Below are positions 35,714-48,574 of a stretch of DNA of 64,000 nt, in pieces. The notes under the pieces are model-generated. The model worked only from the letters and a program-made list of their open reading frames with translations, searched no databases and was not told the origin of the DNA. Origin of the DNA: Pegea sp. RAD2-039 (taxonomy: Eukaryota; Chordata; Thaliacea; Salpida; Salpidae). The stretch spans positions 110,375-174,374 of the forward strand of contig JAQGEQ010000243.1 in assembly GCA_034620365.1 (NCBI GenBank), in the 5' to 3' direction. Position 1 is the stretch's first letter. Each line of letters starts with the position of its first letter. A program made the position numbers and the translations under genes.

Positions 35714-38700
35714 TCATTTTAATTTGTTTTTTTTTTGAAAACTAAACTTAGAAAGTGATCGGCTTAAGGTTGAAGTTTTTGTAGAATTGGGTTTAGAAGT
35801 CGGCGGTAAACCCTTCGCAGGTGTCTGGTGACTGTAAAAGAAAATAGTTTAATATTTTGAATGTTAGAAAATCACACTTTAATAAGTTGGTAGATTTGTG
35901 TATGTATTAGCTACGATATACATAATTTAAAAGTATAAACCTTAAAAATCAGTTGTTGCTTAATTTTCGACTAATCAAAAAAAAAGTAGAAAACTTTTGC
36001 TTGTTGAAAAATTATTATACTTTCAATTTTCAGTTTGAAAATATAACATTATAAAATTCTACTAAAAATCAACAGTATCAAATTCTATTTATAAATTAAT
36101 CAAATAGTAAACAGCTTTGGTATAATCTGCTACTAAAAATAGATTAACTTTTTCAATTCATCTTTACAAACCAGCGCCTTATATTTAATAGCATTGAAAT
36201 TAAAGCAAGTAAAGTTAATTGTTTGTCTAATATGTTTATTTGTATCAGATTGAAATAATAGAATCAGTTTTTGTTTCAAAATTTGAACAGCTTTAACGGA
36301 TTGAAAAAATATGATTAATCATTTATGTTAATCTGATAAAAGTTTATCGTCAGTTCTACTTTCAATTCAAAAGATTATTGTAAAAAAGTTTCAGGAAATA
36401 ATTTGTAAAAACTTGTATTGTCATAAAATTGAAACTTTTGCTAAAAAACTTCTGATATTTTTAGATAAGATGACATCAAAGTCTGTTGTATCAGATACAT
36501 AAAAGAATCTTTGTCAAAATCATTATAATAGCTTTTAACATGAAACTTATCTTGTTTCATTTCAAAGATCAAATAGCTTGGAAAAGAAAATTTTAAATTT
36601 TTTTTTGAAACTTGCGAAATAATTATTTAGTTTGTAAAAGATCAAATAATCCTCACCTGCTTTTAAATCGATTAACATCTTTCTTCCATGGACCTTCTTC
36701 TTCTTTTAAATGCCAAATTGGATTAAATCCATTATAAACATTCTCATTTTTGTCTTCACATTTTGTCAGTAAATCGCTTCTCGAATTTAAAATAACTTTT
36801 CGAAACAAATTAGAAGTTTTCGAACTTTTTATTTCACTTTTTTTCGAGGCAAACTTCATCAATCCACTGAACCATCGAGTCTTTTTCGAATCAGAATCTT
36901 TTTTTTGAGGTTTTATTGACAGCAAGTACTCAGCACTAACCCTCAACTTCTCAGGCTTTCTCTGACACGCTTTTGGGCGCGATATGACGTCACAAACCGA
37001 CTCCTTATCGCTCCCATCAGTCACCATCAACTCAAGAGTTGGTCTTTGATGTTTATTCTTCTGATTTTTGACAAGAGTCAGACGAGTTCCATCTGTTGAT
37101 CCAGTTGATGTAGAAACAACAAAAGATGAGCTGGATGCAGCTCTCGATGGTCTTCGGATATTGAAAGGCGACTCAGAAGACCTGAATGACGTCACAGCAG
37201 CTGACGCGAGATCCGTATGATGTGAGATTGCCGATTCTAATCTTGTATCTAAATAACTGATCTGAAGGCTATTTGAGTCATAAAGTCGAAACGGAGCGTT
37301 AAAGCTATCAGCAAATCGCGATGATGACGTCATATGAGCGGATTTCGACGATTTTTTTGATTGATTTGAATCGATGTTTCGCGGAAGCGTGTAGCAACAA
37401 TCCAATTCAGGCATCTTCTCGATTTCACAATCGGACGATGAACTGTTTGTTCCGGGCTTTTGATCATCATTTCTCCGCCAACTGTCAAAATCAGACTCGA
37501 ACTGACTAAGATGAGTTGATGATTCAGCAAAGATGTCATCAAAAGACTTTGAAAAGCCATCGATGCGTTGCCATGGTGATCTGCCTTTAACTGCTTCCGG
37601 ATATTTTCCATTTATCTGATCATTAGACATCAAATCATTTGTGACGTCATACGTAAGTCGATAAAAGTTCTGACGTCGATTAATGACGTCATCAACTTCG
37701 ACATCCAGACTTGTAAATGAAATATTGTCGATAACGTCATCAGTTGAAGCGTCACAACCATCAGGAGCTTGTCGTGATGTTTCCATGACAGCCGAAGGTG
37801 GTTGAGGAGCTGGTGTGAAAGCTCCATCACCAATAGCAACCAGCTCCTCTTCTTCTAAGATTCGGCTCATCGGTCGCTTGGTGACGTCATCATCGAGAGT
37901 CAAAGGTCGAACTGCTGATGATGTCATGGTTGGTGGTTTCATTGGTAACAGCTCGCTTCGTTCTAGTGTTAGGATTGGTTGGATACAAAGTGATGACGTC
38001 ATCGGAGTGACGATGCTGCCATGGCAACCAGTCGCCCTTCGACCTACATTTGACAACATCCGGGTCTTGTTTGTTGTTGGTAACATTGCAGGCCGTGACA
38101 TCATCTGCTTCCGCGTGACGTCATCAGAGTCGGAAGTAAAATCGGAGCGATTAAAGATCACAGTGTCACAAGACATCTCACTTCCGGATGTAAAAGTCGT
38201 GAAGGAAGTTGGTGATTCATCAACCTTCTTCTTCATCTGTTTCTATATTTGAGTGAAATTGGATCACATAGTCTTCTCGAATCTTCAGACTTACTCTGCT
38301 CTTCTTCCGAAGGACTCGATGAATTCTAGAAGCCATCTGAACAGTGCTCAATGTGTCCTGATACATCTGGATGCTAGTAGATACATGAGCGAGGATCGAG
38401 ACGCGACAATTGATGTTGCCTAGTAATTCACGAAGTACGCAAGTCAGTCGACTCTCTCTGTAAAAGACTAGTTGTCATGACAGCCGAGTTGTTGTAACTA
38501 TGGAAACCTAAATGGGACATGTTTAGAGTTGTTGACGATTGCCATGATGACATGTCCTAGTGATGAGAAAGAAAGTGCGAGGGATTTGGAAGTTTTCACC
38601 AAATTTCGATCACAACTTCCTAAATCGATGAAGTGAAGACGGCTTCTGCTGTTAGCTGTTTCTGATGTTTAACAGTTTCAAGTTTTAACCAAATACTTGT

Positions 38701-41700
38701 CACTTTCAAAATTTTTATTAAAAGTTTGTTTAATTTCTAGCAATTTGTATTTTAGAGTGAAATGTCTGTTTTTAAGTTTTGTTATTCAATTAATAAAATC
38801 TATGTTAAAAATTTCAACAAATTTATTTAATCATAAATTCAATTACCTTCTTCATTCCGATAAAGATTAAGTGTGAAGATGAGATGAGAATGCCGTCTAG
38901 TCTGGATATTACTACGAGAGCCAGAACAACTGCGATTGGATATTGCAACGTCCAATAAGAAGCCAGCATCCGAGGCAGATGAAGCAAATGTCTCGTTCAC
39001 ATTATGCATCTGTAAATTTGTATCGACATTTTAAACGTTAAACCAAATTCATAAATATTTAATGAAAAAAACAACGACATTATCTGATGTTTGCACACAT
39101 ACAAATTAACAATTGTTTCCAGTTTAATCTTTTTAAGTGTAACTAAAACAAATATAAAGTTTTGTTCTTACTTGAGCACCCACAACAGGGTCTTCAACTA
39201 CACGAATTTTCTCTCTACTGCTTCCTGTTCAATAAAAATCGCTTTTAAACAAATTTTGATGGTTTTTTTAAAGGGTTTTAGTCTGTAGCTCGTGTATCAT
39301 TTTTGGTATCTAACAAGAGTAAGCTGTTAACTAAATGTTTGTAATACATAAAAACAATTTAAGTAAAGTTTAAAACGAACATATTTGAAACTATTTGAAG
39401 TATTTTAACGATTTGAAGCTTTAGTTGAAAGTTAGTAATCAATATTCCCTTTCCATTAACTTCTATGTTTTATTATTCAAGCTTTTTAATAGAATTTTCA
39501 ATTTAAAGCCGTCAACGATAATGAAGAAAGATATCTTAAAAGCTGTCAGAGTTTATTTCTAAATTCGGAAATTAAAAAAATTACGAGGCATCATCAGACT
39601 AAAAGACTTCTAAATTACCTTCAGCTAATAAATCTTTCAGCTTTTCTGTTCTCCCATACACCTCAATTGCAGAAACTTTGACTTTATATGAAACTGGTAC
39701 ATGCCGTTTACGCAACTCATTTATAGATTGAAAGATCCAGCTAATAGCTGAAGGTATTATTCCAATTTCTTGTTTTTCTTCATTCCATTGTAATAAAGTC
39801 GAAGTTTTACCTGAAAATAAAATGATTTTTGAAGTATTCAGTAAACACAAAAAACTTTTCATTTAAAAATTAGCGGTAAAAGCAAACCTAGACCAGATTG
39901 TCCATAACATAACACTGTTCCGTCAGCTCCTTGTAAAACAGATTGAATAACGTTGTTAAGACTCGACAGATTTATTTCTTCCTGTTAAAATTTAAACGAT
40001 CAACTTTAATTTTAATGAAAAAGAAAATTGCGATTTTTTTCAAAGAAAAGAACTTTGATTTGCTAAAATCATTTCATTGTTAGGCTTCAATAAACGTTAC
40101 ATTTAGAGGAATTTTACTTAAGTGCCTGAAATCGTTTCATTAGGCCTTCTAATAATTCAAAATGTGAGCTGTTAGAAACAATTTAAAGTCAGTCTCTTTG
40201 AAATGGTTGAGTTTAGCTTCTAAATAAAGAAACTAAATTATTTAAAATTTAACATTTGCTAAACGCTGGTATCTTACAGCTACAATTTCAACAAAAATTT
40301 TTCTGATGTTTATTTGAAAAACATTTTTAAAAATGTTGTTTAAATATTGATAAGTTTATGAAAAATATTTCATCCAATATTAGATGAAGTCAACAGTTTT
40401 TAACTCACTTTTACAAACTTTGTATATTCAAGTAAATAAAATATTATTGATCTAGTTTTGAAATTATCATTTAAGTTGAGTAATTTGTTATTATAAAAAA
40501 ATCAATAAGACACCTGAAAAGTTTTATCAGAAAACACAGCGTCAAAAGAATATTTCTTTGGAGCAACATTACAACTTCTTTCAAAATCAGGATTGTAAAT
40601 ATTGATGTGTCTTTGATTACAATCAATTTTTAAAAAGTTTTTTCTTCTTCTTTTAACATCGCTTTTTGAATCATTTGGTTCTTCAGATTTTCGATTTGTA
40701 ACTTTTAACATAATTTTGACCTGTAAATGACATTAATAAAACGTTTTAAATAATTAAAAACTAAACCATTGAAACTACATTGAATTTAATTAAATAATAA
40801 CAATTAGCCTTATTAAAAGTGAAACAAACAAGTAAACAAAGTTCTTATTTAACAATAAGATAAATTCCTAGTTAGTAAAAGGCCATTATGGAATTGAAAG
40901 TATTCTTAAGGGACCTTGTCAAAAATCATATTCATTCAAATGAAAACTTTTTCATGTTGTAAGAGTTAGAGAGAAAACCATCTGTTAATTCTAGAAGAAA
41001 TATGCAAAAAAGTTAACTCTTGTGTTTACAATAGGATAGTTCAGATTCAAGTATAAGCTAATTGTATTAATATGTCACGGAAAAATATCACTTCTAAATG
41101 ACACTACTCCCTTAGGAGATATTCTAGAATTATAGAAGCTTAAAGATGTCAAAATGACTTTAGATGTCATATATTTTGTCACTTTTTCATTGAATCAAAT
41201 TAATTATTAAACTGTACTTGGTATTTAAGCGAAAAGTCTGAAATCGAACTGTTTGTTGAATGAAAAGTGTTTTTTGACAACCACTGGGGAATTTATAATT
41301 AATTTCAATTCAATTTTAAACATTATTTGAATATTTTCAGTTAACCACAAAGTTTTTAGTTGTCGCTATGACTGATGTCATGTACAATAAAGTCTCCGCT
41401 GAATTCTCAAATTACTTATTTACAATTTTGTTGGTTTAACAGACAATAGTAGTGAATTTGTTAAATGTTTGAAAAGACAAACACAATATTTGTTGAGAGT
41501 ATTACTTAAAGATCGAGTACTAAATTAAACATTACAAATTGCTAAAATAAGTTGAAGAGATAATAACAAAAGGTTGCTTTGAATATTTCTATTTTATTAC
41601 TCTAAAAAATATTTATAGAATTATGAAAGAAACCAACTTTCCCGGATGTTAAATTTTCATTCTTGTTTGGATCTTGAAAGTCAAATAAAATATCTTTCAG

Positions 41701-41929
41701 TAACGAATTCGGGATCATCAACTGACTTTTATCCACTAAACTACGATAATCAGTTATCAATTGTTTTTGACGATAACTTTGTCCTTTAAATCTGTAATTT
41801 TGAACATGAACAGATTCTTGTCTTCTAAATCTTCCTTGAGGGCTAATATAGGATCGCTTTGATGACGTCACAGTCTTTGAAGGAATCTGATTGGTTGATG
41901 GAAACCAACCAAAATTTCTTTGGCTGCTT
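35714..41929 (-). CDS. KIF26-like atypical kinesin (5' end not found)
   Basis: KIF26 proteins are kinesin-related signalling/cytoskeletal proteins thought to lack ATPase activity. Exons on the minus strand, phases checked: 41638-41929, 40514-40720, 39888-39981, 39619-39810, 39172-39224, 38847-39009, 38508-38655, 38295-38457, 36657-38236, 35714-35831; about 1000 residues. The motor starts at VKIMLKVTNRK. It has the P-loop GQSGLGKTST, IGIIPSAISWIFQSINELR, KVSAIEVYG, RRHSHLIFTLNLY in place of switch I, LHFIDLGSCDRN in place of the DLAGSE switch II, HVPFRESRLTCVLRELLGN and MYQDTLSTVQMASRIHRV. A long disordered Ser/Asp-rich tail follows. The normal SSRSH and DLAGSE residues are lost, as in KIF26. 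The last exon is phase-consistent with a stop at 35714. The region 41930-44467 should hold further 5' exons. Confidence 0.88.
36985..38123. repeat. Eight perfect TGACGTCA palindromes within a coding exon
   Basis: Octamers start at 36985, 37187, 37325, 37642, 37684, 37882, 37994 and 38116, all inside the large tail exon of the KIF26-like gene; a ninth lies at 41863 in another exon of the same gene. TGACGTCA is the full CRE (CREB/ATF site). Five of the eight are read as GAC-GTC-A (Asp-Val) and three as TG-ACG-TCA (Thr-Ser), so they are not explained by one repeated peptide. Near-matches (TGACGTCG at 37671, AACGTCAT at 37733) occur too. Confidence 0.9.
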
Positions 41930-44467
41930 CTGATTTTAAATAGAAATTTATTTGAAGTTTTATGATCAAATAGAAATTTTATTATTATTCAATTTTGTAA
42001 CATAATAATTGAAATAAGTTGATAAATAAATGTTCAAAACAATTCAGATTTGGTATTTTTCGGTGTGAATTATTCATTATTTTACAAACTGTATCCAAAA
42101 CTAGGTTGTTTCAAAATTATTCATTTTTTTATAACTTTTGTGAAAATTAAAACAATTTTTCATTATACATCAAGAAATTGTTTATTCAATTATTTAGAGA
42201 TCTGATAAAAGCTTCTTAAAAACTGAATTATATCAAATAAAAGCTAGAATCAGAAAATTATATTTAACAAATAAACTATCTTCAAATACAACAAAAATCA
42301 CTTATGCCAATTTTATATTAAACAGTTTTATTCAAAAATTTATCTTTAAACTTAATCTTAAAAGTTAAAATGTCAATTTAAAAAGAATTTAAGTCAACAA
42401 TAGATTTAATTCTTAAATTAAAAATAAGATTAAAAGATTAAAAATATATTTCGAATAATTAGTCTAATAATAGATTGTACTCTATAACTTAAAAGTATAT
42501 AAAAGAATTATTTCATTATTTGATTACTACAAAAAGAAAGATTACCAAATAGAAATCCTTGATAAATAGGTGAAAGAAATTTTGTTAAAGTTTAACAAAC
42601 ATTTGTTACTAGTAAACTCAACAACATATGCTAATAATCAATATAATCGATGATTTTTACATTTTCAAGTTTAAATTCTACTGTAAATTAATTTGTATTA
42701 AAAAAATTGATTTTAGCAGAAAAAATGCTAACATTACGTTCAGGTATTCTAAGAAATAATTGTAATGATTTATAACATAATTAAATATGTTGGACATGAT
42801 TTTAATGAATTAACCAAATTTTTAAACTTTTTATAATGAAAGTTCCAAATATTGATTTAGGATTTTTACACTAATAAGATTTAATTTTTTAAACTTAACA
42901 GTAGCACTCTAATTACTAGATTTTTATGAAATGAAATTAATTTTAGTGTTTAATCAATATTTCAATTTTGTCAAATAAATGAAATGAATAAATTAAAAGT
43001 TGAATAGTTTGATGTAAATGAAACAAATGATTCGAAAATTGATAAATTACAAATAACTTACTGAACATCTTGTTTGTATTTATTCATTCGTTGTATTTTT
43101 CAATAAAATTGTTCAAAAATTGAGTTAAATTTTGATCTAATAGAAACTTTTAGTGACTCCAAAAAAATTCCAATCATCATAATCTAAATACGATGAATCT
43201 TTCGTTGACTTTAAACATACTACATAATCAAAAACCTTTAAATGCTGAAAATAAAACTTATTAGAAATTCTTTCCTTTGAAAATAATCTAAAAAATTTAC
43301 TTATTAGCAATTTTGTGAAACAAAAAATAGATTAGCTTGGAAAAGCACATTGAAAATAAATGTTAAAGTTAAAAAAAAACTATACGAGCTGTAATAAAGA
43401 TAAAAAAATTTATATAATATGTCTTAGCAAATCAAAACTAGCTCTGATTTAACATCAATAAAGTTTTAGATAGATTTGATGACATTTGAAAAATCAATCT
43501 TCACTTTTCTAAATGATTGCAAAATAAAACCTACATCTAATCTACAGTATATTTATATGTGGATGAATCCAACACTTTTTTTGGCAAATGAAAATCTGTG
43601 AATCTTTGCTGGCAACAAGCGGATATAAGCTTCCGTACCAAAACTTCCAAGAAACTTGAAACAAAAGATTATGTTGGACTATTAACATAAATTTTGAAAG
43701 CTAAACTTGAAAAAGAAAAGCCTAGAGCATCTTGAAACTAGTATGTTTAGAGCTAATTTGATAAAGTATATTTAAAGCGATTAATATAATAAAATTCTTT
43801 CATTTAACTTTTATTCATTTATATCTTAATAATGTTTATTAAATATTCAGGAACCATCACCATGCAAATAATTCTTTGTCTAACAGACAAACTTTGTGAT
43901 TGCAAAGATACTAAGGACTTGCTTCTTAATTTGTCAGAGATCTTCAATTCAAAACACCAAGTTAATATCTTACAAATTTGGCGTTTAGAGACAAAGAAGC
44001 TAAGGACTCGCTCTAAACAACTTGACTTTCAAACAATTTTCGGCTAACTACACTGAGCTAATAATAAAGTGTCTTAAACTGGTACCTTGTGCCAAAGATG
44101 CTAGACTTGTCTTCCTTTATGACCACATGACGGTAGCAAGACGGTTCAGATCATAATCAGCTCTGAGCCAACTTTTATTTAATTCATGGATTCAAAACTT
44201 TAATGAAATAATAATTTTTGAAATTTGTAAAACTTTTAAATAACTTGATTGAAGAAAAGGTTTAACATCTAAAGTTTTCTTTGAAAATAAAAAATATTAG
44301 ATTTGGACTATTGTTGAAAATATTTATTTGAATATTATCAAAAAAATTTTATTTAATTTGATTTTTTTTAATAAAAATTCAAACATTTTGTTGTCAGTTT
44401 TCACGAAAAATAATTTTCTTTATTTTACAAAAAAAGTAAAAATTTTTAGATGGAGTTGGAACCGAAA
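41930..44467. other. No gene recognised; should contain the 5' part of the KIF26-like gene and the 3' flank of WDR76
   Basis: Mostly AT-rich. A patch at 43590-44170 is less AT-rich and holds a 71-codon plus-strand frame (43832-44047), but I see no family resemblance or splice structure. No repeats recognised. Confidence 0.4.
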
Positions 44468-47400
44468 CTAAGTTGAATCGTAAACAAAGACTTTTCCAGA
44501 AGAATTGCCTCCAACAAGAAAATTAAGAGCTGGATGATGACATAAAGTTGAACAAATTGTTGTTAAACCCTCATCAGATAAAACTAGCCTCAAATTCAAG
44601 TTGGTATCGAACAAGTTAATCTAAAATCATAAAATAAAAATCTTGTGAGTGATCTTTAAATAAAGACCTGTCGTATCTTATCCATTGACCCCAGCATGAA
44701 AACATCCTCTCTCTCTGGGACCCATGTAGCCCTAAAAACTGATAACCAACGACCTGTAGTCATGTTATGAGCCACAGATTTGATGCAATTGATGGATGTC
44801 TCCGAGATTACGGATGTATCATAAATTCTTTGAGAAAAAAAAGTTGAAATAAATTCTGATCATTTTCAAGTTGAAAAGAAGAAATAAAAGAGATTTAAAT
44901 TTATAAAAAAATTATTTTCAAAACTTTAAGATAATTTTGAAGGCATTTTTGTCGAAATGAAATTAATTACTTGATGGAATCATCTAATGATGCGCTGATA
45001 ACATAGTTTCCAGTCACAGGTGAGAAGTAAGCAGAATTGACAGCTTTACTATGATGTCGGAGGCTAACCAGAGGATTGGGTGCCTTCTTATTAATGTTTC
45101 TGATGTCAAAGATCTTTACCGACCTACAAGATTAGATCTCATACAAGTATAAAGAAGTTTAGATGACACTAACCTGTCGTTACTAGCAGTCAGCAAGTAA
45201 TTATCACAAGAAGGATGAAGAGAAACTGATTTGACGGTTCGATCATGAATGTCATAAAAGTCGTTCTCAGATCTAGAAATTGAATTGTTGAAAGATTTAT
45301 CTGTATATGAGCAATTGTATGAGAATAGTCACGTGGCTAGCACTATATATAAGTAATTTAAGGAACTTATTATTTATATGATTAATATACAACACTTCTA
45401 CACCTTACTTTTATATCCATTAAAAGAGATAAGCGCCCGTGACGTAATTCAAACCCTTTAGGGGGGTTTAAAGCATTTTCAAAAAGCTCAAAACATGTTT
45501 AGGAGGCTAAGAACATATCCAAGATAATCAAAGCATATTTAGGAGGATCAGGACATGTTTAAAGACCCAGAAAATGTTTAAAAAGCTCATGGAATGTCCA
45601 GAAAACTTAGATTATATCTAGGGCGCTCAAAGCAAGTTTAGAAAACTTAGAATATGTCCAGGAAGCTCAAAACATGTTCAGGGGGGCTCAAAACATGTTT
45701 AGGGGTCTCAGAGCATGTCCAGGGGTCTCATAGCATGTTTAGGGGGCTCAGAGCATGTCCAGGGAATTAGGAACATTTTCAGAAAACTCAAAGTATGTTT
45801 AGTAGGCTTTAAGTCTAAATTTAGCAAAAAGATAAGTTTAATAAGAAGTAATTACTGTGATGTTCTCATATCTTGGAAGGTGATATCTCCTTTCATTGTT
45901 CCAATAACCATTTTATTGTGATCAGTTTTAGAGATTTCAAAACAAGAAAATGAATTATCATAATCATTTACTAGAGCCTAAGAAATAAAAATTTCATTAA
46001 AAAAAATAAATAACAAAAAGTGAAAACTAACAGATTGAAAAGAAAGTTTGTTCAAATCAGCAATACGAATACAGCCATCATAGCCAGCAGATACTAAATG
46101 ATGAGGATTGCTTGGATGAAACTTTAAACTTCTTAAAGATGCAGAATGTGCTCGAAAAAGTTGACAATTTTCTTCTGAATTTGATTTCGACTTGTAACAA
46201 AAAAGTGAAATTTTAGATTAAAATTACAAAATAAAACATGCTGTGAAAAGCAAGCAGGTAATTTATTATTTTATTTTCTTCAACGCATGACTGCAACAGC
46301 TCTTAAGCAAACACAGAAACATGACTGCAGAGAAATAAAAGGTCCCAAGTACCACAATGTAACATAAATAATGTTAAAAAATAGGAACATTACAGAGGTA
46401 CATACAATTTATAAATCAAAAGTACAAAATAAGTAGAGAAAATAAAGAAACTGGCAGCATTATATATCACTTGTTAATAAAATTACTTAAATCATAATTT
46501 CTTAAAGATTTTTTAAAGAGATTATAGATTTTGATGTAATGATGAAGTCGGAAAAATGATTTCATATCGTTGTTACCCTATTAAAAAGCTGTTACTTCTC
46601 TAGGTGCTAATAAGGCTTTTAAGTAGGTTTATTATGAATTTAAACCTCTGAGAGTATACAAAAGATCACGATATTCAAAAAAGTCCTTGAAAATAAGATG
46701 ACAGATCTCATTAATGGTTTTAAATAGCAGAAGGAAGTCATATATATAATGATAAGAAAGGAAAAATATAGATTTAAGAATAAACTTATTAGTAAGTAAA
46801 CCATCTGATAGTTGTAAAATTCTTAAAAAGTAAAATCAAAATTGAGAATTTTTACAACAAAGCAATGAATGAACGCAAAAAGTAAAAATAAAAGTAAATA
46901 TGACAAATTAAAAACTAAACAAATTAAACCAAAAATTTCAAAATCTAAATATCATAATACAACTTTTCCAACAGAGAAATAATTATGTTTGGTGATTGAA
47001 GGTACTTAGGGCTTGTAGCAGGTAATGTCAGTATGCTCGTCTAGTAAATATTATCTTAATATCTAATAGTGACATTAATGTTCCTCACAAAAAAGTGAGA
47101 TAAGAATGTTGACTGAAAAGAAGAAATAATTGGCCTACCACGTTCCAAAGTGACAAATATCCTAGTTTGTCACCAGCTGCAACTAGTTTTAAATCACATT
47201 TGGGTGAAAGTTCCAAACAAGTTATTCGATTATTCATCACTTTTTTATAGAAGCAACCTTTACTAACAGCTTTCTTCATTTCATTGATATAACTACAAAA
47301 GGAAAATAAGAACAAAAAGAAGACATATTTCAGAATCAATACTTTGTTAATGAAGAGGTATCTTCTTGACGGAAATCTTCTTCTTCAGATTGAAGGATCA

Positions 47401-48574
47401 CTGAAAGATCGCGAACCTTTTTTTCCGTTTTTATGTCTCTGTGTCCGTCGTCAATTGAAATCATTTTGTGCTCTAATGTTGAGACCCGATCCTAAAACCA
47501 TCAAATTAAAAAATTAACAAATAACAATTTTCTTTTTACATATTTTGTTGGTTCTTCATCTTTTAAAGACTCTAAATTTGATAAAATTTTCTGCTTTTCT
47601 TCTTCAGTTTTAACTAAACGAAGGGACCTTCTAGTCGGCAGACTTTCAACTAAAAATTGAAAAAAAAAGAAAATTATTTAAAAAGTAAACATTGAAAGAT
47701 AAAAACAAGTCAAAATAATCTTAAAAATTCACCTTTTTTCAGCTTGCTTTTAGGTTTAGTAGTTTTTTTTCTTGATACAGAATCAATAAATTCAGTTTTA
47801 ATATCTTTAATATTCAAAGTCAGCAATTTTTGCCGCTTTTCAACTTCCAATCTCATTCTCTTTTCTTTAATTTTCATCCAATTTTCCTAAAAAAAATAAT
47901 TGAAAAAACTGAAACAGAAAAAGAAATTAGTTTATATTACATAATAATCTTATCACAATTTAAAATTAATTTATCTATAAAATAAATAGAGAAAGAACAA
48001 TACCACTGTAGAGGTATAAGTAAAATATAAATAAAAATAATAATATGAGGAATAAAATAAGAAAATTATATTTAATGAATAATACTTAAAAATGAAAACA
48101 TTTACTTCATCACTTTCATCGCTTGAGGAAGATGTATCTGATTCCATTTGTCTTTTTGAATCATCTAGAAAAATTTAAGATTTTATTGTTTGTAAATAAA
48201 ACAACAAAATCAATGATAAAATTCAATCATAATTAAATCAATACATTATGATAGAAATACTTAAAACTTTTTATTAAAACACTTTTGAAATTAAAGAAAT
48301 ATATAAGAATATACTTTAAGACTTTTTAAAAAGTAATTTTTTACAACTTTATCAAAACGAATTAATTAAAAAATGCCTTGAATTTTTACTAAAAACATTT
48401 ATCAAATATAAATTAATTTTTACTTAATTTAGATCTAAACTTTATGAAATAAAAAATCTTAAATTAAAAGACAAATAAATTATTAATACAAATAATACTT
48501 TAAAATTAAAAAAATTATCAACTTTCATATTTAATTCGGTCTTTTATTCCAAATTTTTCTGATTTCTCTTCCAT
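44468..48574 (-). CDS. WDR76: WDR76, WD-repeat protein of the DNA-damage/chromatin type
   Basis: Seven-bladed WD40 protein; WDR76 relatives bind modified or damaged DNA and associate with CUL4-DDB1 and chromatin remodellers. Twelve exons, all phases consistent: 48523-48574, 48106-48164, 47733-47886, 47540-47649, 47343-47491, 47139-47292, 46032-46190, 45856-45977, 45174-45272, 44971-45123, 44668-44827, 44468-44620; 507 residues (human 626). The N-terminus is acidic and basic: SDTSSSSDESDE, then PTRRSLRLVKTEEE, typical of the family. Blades follow: RITCLELSP..LVAAGDKLGYLSLWNV, LRSLKFHPSNPHHLVSAGYD, VKSVSLHPSCDNYLLTASND, VNSAYFSPVTGNYVISASLD and AHNMTTGRWLSVF. The end is VGGNSSGKVFVYDST, close to the vertebrate C-terminus. 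Introns carry LINE relics and a 20-bp tandem array. A TATAAA string sits immediately before the ATG. Confidence 0.92.
45465..45810 (+). repeat. 20-bp tandem array with p53-like half-sites, in a WDR76 intron
   Basis: About 17 units with a near-exact 20-bp period; cores begin at 45471, 45491, 45511, 45531, 45551 and so on to 45791. The consensus is roughly AAACATGTTTAGGGGGCTCA. The decamer core fits RRRCWWGYYY perfectly at 45491, 45551, 45670, 45691, 45711 and 45751 (AAACATGTTT, GGACATGTTT, AAACATGTTC, GAGCATGTCC), and with one or two mismatches elsewhere. Central units are the most alike and edge units are diverged, the usual pattern of an expanding array. It lies between WDR76 exons 45174-45272 and 45856-45977. 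Whether the half-sites matter is unknown. Confidence 0.9.
46250..46870 (-). mobile_element. LINE family B relic in a WDR76 intron
   Basis: Resembles the inverted relic at 26933-27470 (CAGCATTATATATCACTTGTTAA, ATTAAAAAGCTGTTAC) and, reverse-complemented, the copies at 8850 and 31140. It is non-coding and lies inside the intron 46191-47138. Confidence 0.55.
47985..48075 (-). mobile_element. Short LINE family B fragment in a WDR76 intron
   Basis: AGAGAAAGAACAATACCACTGTAGAGGTATAAGTAAAA resembles 26945-26990 (AGAGAAAGAATATAATTACTTTAGGGGTATAAGTAAAA). Only the extreme 3' region is left. Confidence 0.45.

Noticed and set aside
35793..35831. Shorter ending of the KIF26-like protein (SPDTCEGFTADF then stop)
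   Set aside because: Out of phase with the preceding exon, which ends AGC AG; the phase-consistent reading continues to the stop at 35714.
37330..38252. Other-frame open stretches on both strands over the KIF26-like tail exon
   Set aside because: The 527-codon minus-strand frame has in-phase splice partners on both sides and encodes the tail of a recognised family; the others are shadows.
43832..44047. 71-codon plus-strand frame in a less AT-rich patch
   Set aside because: No recognised motif, no splice context, and similar short frames occur by chance; kept only as a note in the gap description.
45715..45921. 68-codon frame across the 20-bp array
   Set aside because: Repeat-derived and on the opposite strand to WDR76; continues into the WDR76 exon antisense.
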